Below are positions 62,680 through 64,000 of a stretch of 64,000 nt of DNA, piece after piece. Source of the DNA: Candidatus Intricatilinea gracilis (GTDB lineage: Bacteria; Pseudomonadota; Gammaproteobacteria; Burkholderiales; Burkholderiaceae_C); assembly GCA_016702605.1 (NCBI GenBank), contig JADJDQ010000005.1:62001-126000 (forward strand), read 5' to 3'. A program made the translations under genes and the position numbers. Under the pieces are notes generated by a model. That model did not search any database and was not told the origin of the DNA. It saw only the letters and a list, made by a program, of their open reading frames with translations. Within the stretch, counting starts at the first letter, position 1. Each line of letters starts with the position of its first letter.

Positions 62680-63303
62680 ATGATCGAGCAACATGCCAGC
62701 CCGCAGCAGATCGACGACCCGGTGTACCAGGCCACCTTGGCCGGCTGGGATCGCAGTGAGGATTGCTGGGTGTTTGCCTACGCCTCGCTGCTGTGGCGGC
62801 CCGAGTTCGACGCCGCCGAGGTGCGCCGGGCGCGCCTGTGGGGCTGGCACCGCGCGCTCGAGATGCGCTCACGCGTGAACCGGGGCAACCCGCAGCAGCC
62901 CGGCCTGGTGTTTGCACTGGTCGGTGGTGGGTCGTGTGTGGGCCATGTGTTGCGTCTGCCGCGCGACCGGGCCGAGCAGGAACTGCAACGCCTGTGGCAC
63001 CGCGAGATGCCCGGCGGCGGCATCTATCAGCCACGCTGGCTGCGTTGTGACACGGGAGGGGGCCAGGTCAGAGCGTTGACCTTCACGCTGGCACGCGATC
63101 ACCCCAACTACACCGGACGACTGAGCGACGACCAGGTGCGCACCATCTTGCACACCGCCAGCGGGCGTTACGGCAGCACACTCGACTACCTGCTGCAGAC
63201 GGCCGAGCAACTCGAGCGCCTGGGCATACGCGACCGCAAGCTCGAACGCATCACCGCACTGGGCCGCCAGGTGGCGGCTGCCATCGCGGCCGAGACACGC
63301 TAA
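62680..63303 (+). CDS. chaC: Glutathione-specific gamma-glutamylcyclotransferase (ChaC family)
   Basis: A 207-residue ChaC-like enzyme. VFAYASLLWRPEF is the substrate-binding N-terminal motif, GWHRALEMRS the next strand, and the catalytic Glu is expected in WHREMPGGGIY. It cleaves glutathione to 5-oxoproline and Cys-Gly in known members. It is divergent from edd and not obviously co-functional; glutathione use by GloA nearby is a thematic link only. Confidence 0.88.
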   Translation: MIEQHASPQQIDDPVYQATLAGWDRSEDCWVFAYASLLWRPEFDAAEVRRARLWGWHRALEMRSRVNRGNPQQPGLVFALVGGGSCVGHVLRLPRDRAEQELQRLWHREMPGGGIYQPRWLRCDTGGGQVRALTFTLARDHPNYTGRLSDDQVRTILHTASGRYGSTLDYLLQTAEQLERLGIRDRKLERITALGRQVAAAIAAETR

Positions 63304-63386
63304 GGCATCGGGGACTCAGGTCAACGCCGCCAGTACCAGCACGGGTGCGACTGCAGTGGCCGATGCTGGCGCTGGCGCGTGCTGCT

Positions 63387-64000
63387 TCAGTCGGCCGGCA
63401 CGTCGGCGCGCTGCTGCGACGGGTCGAACATCGGCTCCGCGCCCGTGTCGACACGCGCAAGCCGAGCGGCTGCCAGGTCGCTCGGTGTGTCGACGTCGAA
63501 CAGGATGCCCGGGTCGTCAACTTCCACCGCATGCGCCGGATATCTGGCCACCAGGCGCCGCGCACCTTCGTCACCGGTGAGCTGGGCCAGGTCGCTGTAA
63601 AGCTCCGCGGCAAAACCGACCGGATGGCCACGCCGGCCGCGGTACTGCGAGTAGGCCACTGGATGCACTTCGAGCGCACGTGCGACAGCGTGCAGCGTTT
63701 CGGGGCGGATCAGCGGCATGTCGCCTGGCAACACCAGCCAGCCACTGGCCTGGGACCGCGCCGTCACGCCAGCGGCGATCGAATATCCCATGCCCAGCGG
63801 CTCACGGCTGGCCGAACCGACCGGAGGCAGCAGCACGATGTCCTTGGCAGCCACCACGGCTTGTACTGTGGGCACCAGTGCAGAGGTGGTCACCACGACA
63901 GTCGGCAGCCCGCTGCCCAGCGCATTGGCGATGGTCGCGGCCAGCACGTTGGCGCTGCCGAAGGGTTGCGCCAGCTTGTGGGTCGTACCCCCGAAGCGAC
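63387..64000 (-). CDS. MocA-like nucleotidyltransferase (N-terminus beyond window end)
   Basis: About 204 residues of a nucleotidyltransferase (MobA/MocA type) continuing past base 64000. Visible parts are FGGTTHKLAQPFGSANVLAATIANALG, LVLPGDMPLIRPETL (Asp in the metal site) and a C-terminal GILFDVDTPSDLAAARL. Members transfer CMP or GMP to molybdopterin, so a molybdenum-cofactor maturation role (MocA for xanthine-oxidase-type enzymes) is likely but not certain. The C-terminal tail beyond LARV is unconserved. Convergent with chaC. Confidence 0.85.
   Translation of the reverse strand, partial: RFGGTTHKLAQPFGSANVLAATIANALGSGLPTVVVTTSALVPTVQAVVAAKDIVLLPPVGSASREPLGMGYSIAAGVTARSQASGWLVLPGDMPLIRPETLHAVARALEVHPVAYSQYRGRRGHPVGFAAELYSDLAQLTGDEGARRLVARYPAHAVEVDDPGILFDVDTPSDLAAARLARVDTGAEPMFDPSQQRADVPAD

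Noticed and set aside
1..64000. CRISPR arrays, tRNA or rRNA genes, insertion sequences, phage genes
   Set aside because: None was seen: no regularly spaced repeats, no transposase or integrase frames and no cloverleaf or rRNA sequence noticed by eye.

Overview
The window is a high-GC chromosomal segment whose gene content fits a betaproteobacterium of the order Burkholderiales. Pointers are the Bug-type and TctAB tricarboxylate transporters, a TAXI-TRAP transporter, the Burkholderiales-style second IF-1, the DUF3141 / MaoC-Pta / acetate kinase set, a split CoA-transferase and the Entner-Doudoroff pair. No rRNA, tRNA, CRISPR array, insertion sequence or phage gene was seen. Genes are closely packed, and almost every long antisense frame is a GC-driven shadow of a real gene.

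Layout. 1-4567 (minus): the end of a gamma-glutamyltransferase gene, a DUF3422 membrane protein and an MFS exporter. 4730-8825 (plus): a translationally coupled run of TatD nuclease, spermidine-synthase-like protein and a solitary GspE-type ATPase. 9038-11033: tctB-tctA behind a palindromic operator, ended by a strong terminator. 11417-17216: a large TonB-dependent receptor with its own terminator, then exbB-exbD-exbD-tonB; the receptor gene looks less GC-rich than its neighbours. 17262-23152: a DUF1272 protein, then on the minus strand a TAXI-TRAP transporter with an RraA-fold aldolase candidate and MtfA, and a nitroreductase. 23351-26763 (plus): a zinc-ribbon protein, a small H-NS-like protein with an AT-hook-like tail, and two alpha/beta hydrolases. 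26921-29077 (minus): a two-subunit CoA-transferase and a CBS-pair protein.

29313-36177 (minus): the SOS mutasome imuA-imuB-dnaE2 behind a perfect LexA box. A RES/Xre-type toxin-antitoxin pair lies directly upstream on the same strand. 36376-41639: a DMT transporter, a small secreted protein, infA with a TTG start, a DUF6134-like protein, a HAD dehalogenase, a ChaN lipoprotein and a flavin-fold stress protein.

41926-47571 (plus): DUF3141 (PHA-synthase-like), an RRM-like small protein, a MaoC-Pta fusion and acetate kinase. This looks like an acyl-CoA / acyl-phosphate / polyhydroxyalkanoate overflow module. 47711-51045: small conserved proteins, including one with a degenerate GTPase P-loop, a cAMP-binding-fold protein, a dihaem cytochrome c and a UPF0149 protein. 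51190-57590: divergent units, aminotransferase plus Bug protein against a GntR regulator plus a GlcD-GlcF-like fusion, with two TGCATGCA/TGTATGCA operators between them; glyoxylate or 2-hydroxyacid metabolism is likely. 57860-64000: a small membrane protein, an SDR with a long low-complexity head, glyoxalase I, eda and edd (Entner-Doudoroff) with an inverted repeat upstream of edd, ChaC, and a MocA-like nucleotidyltransferase cut by the window end.

Everything here was read by eye from the sequence. Family names rest on motif recognition; no database search was run.
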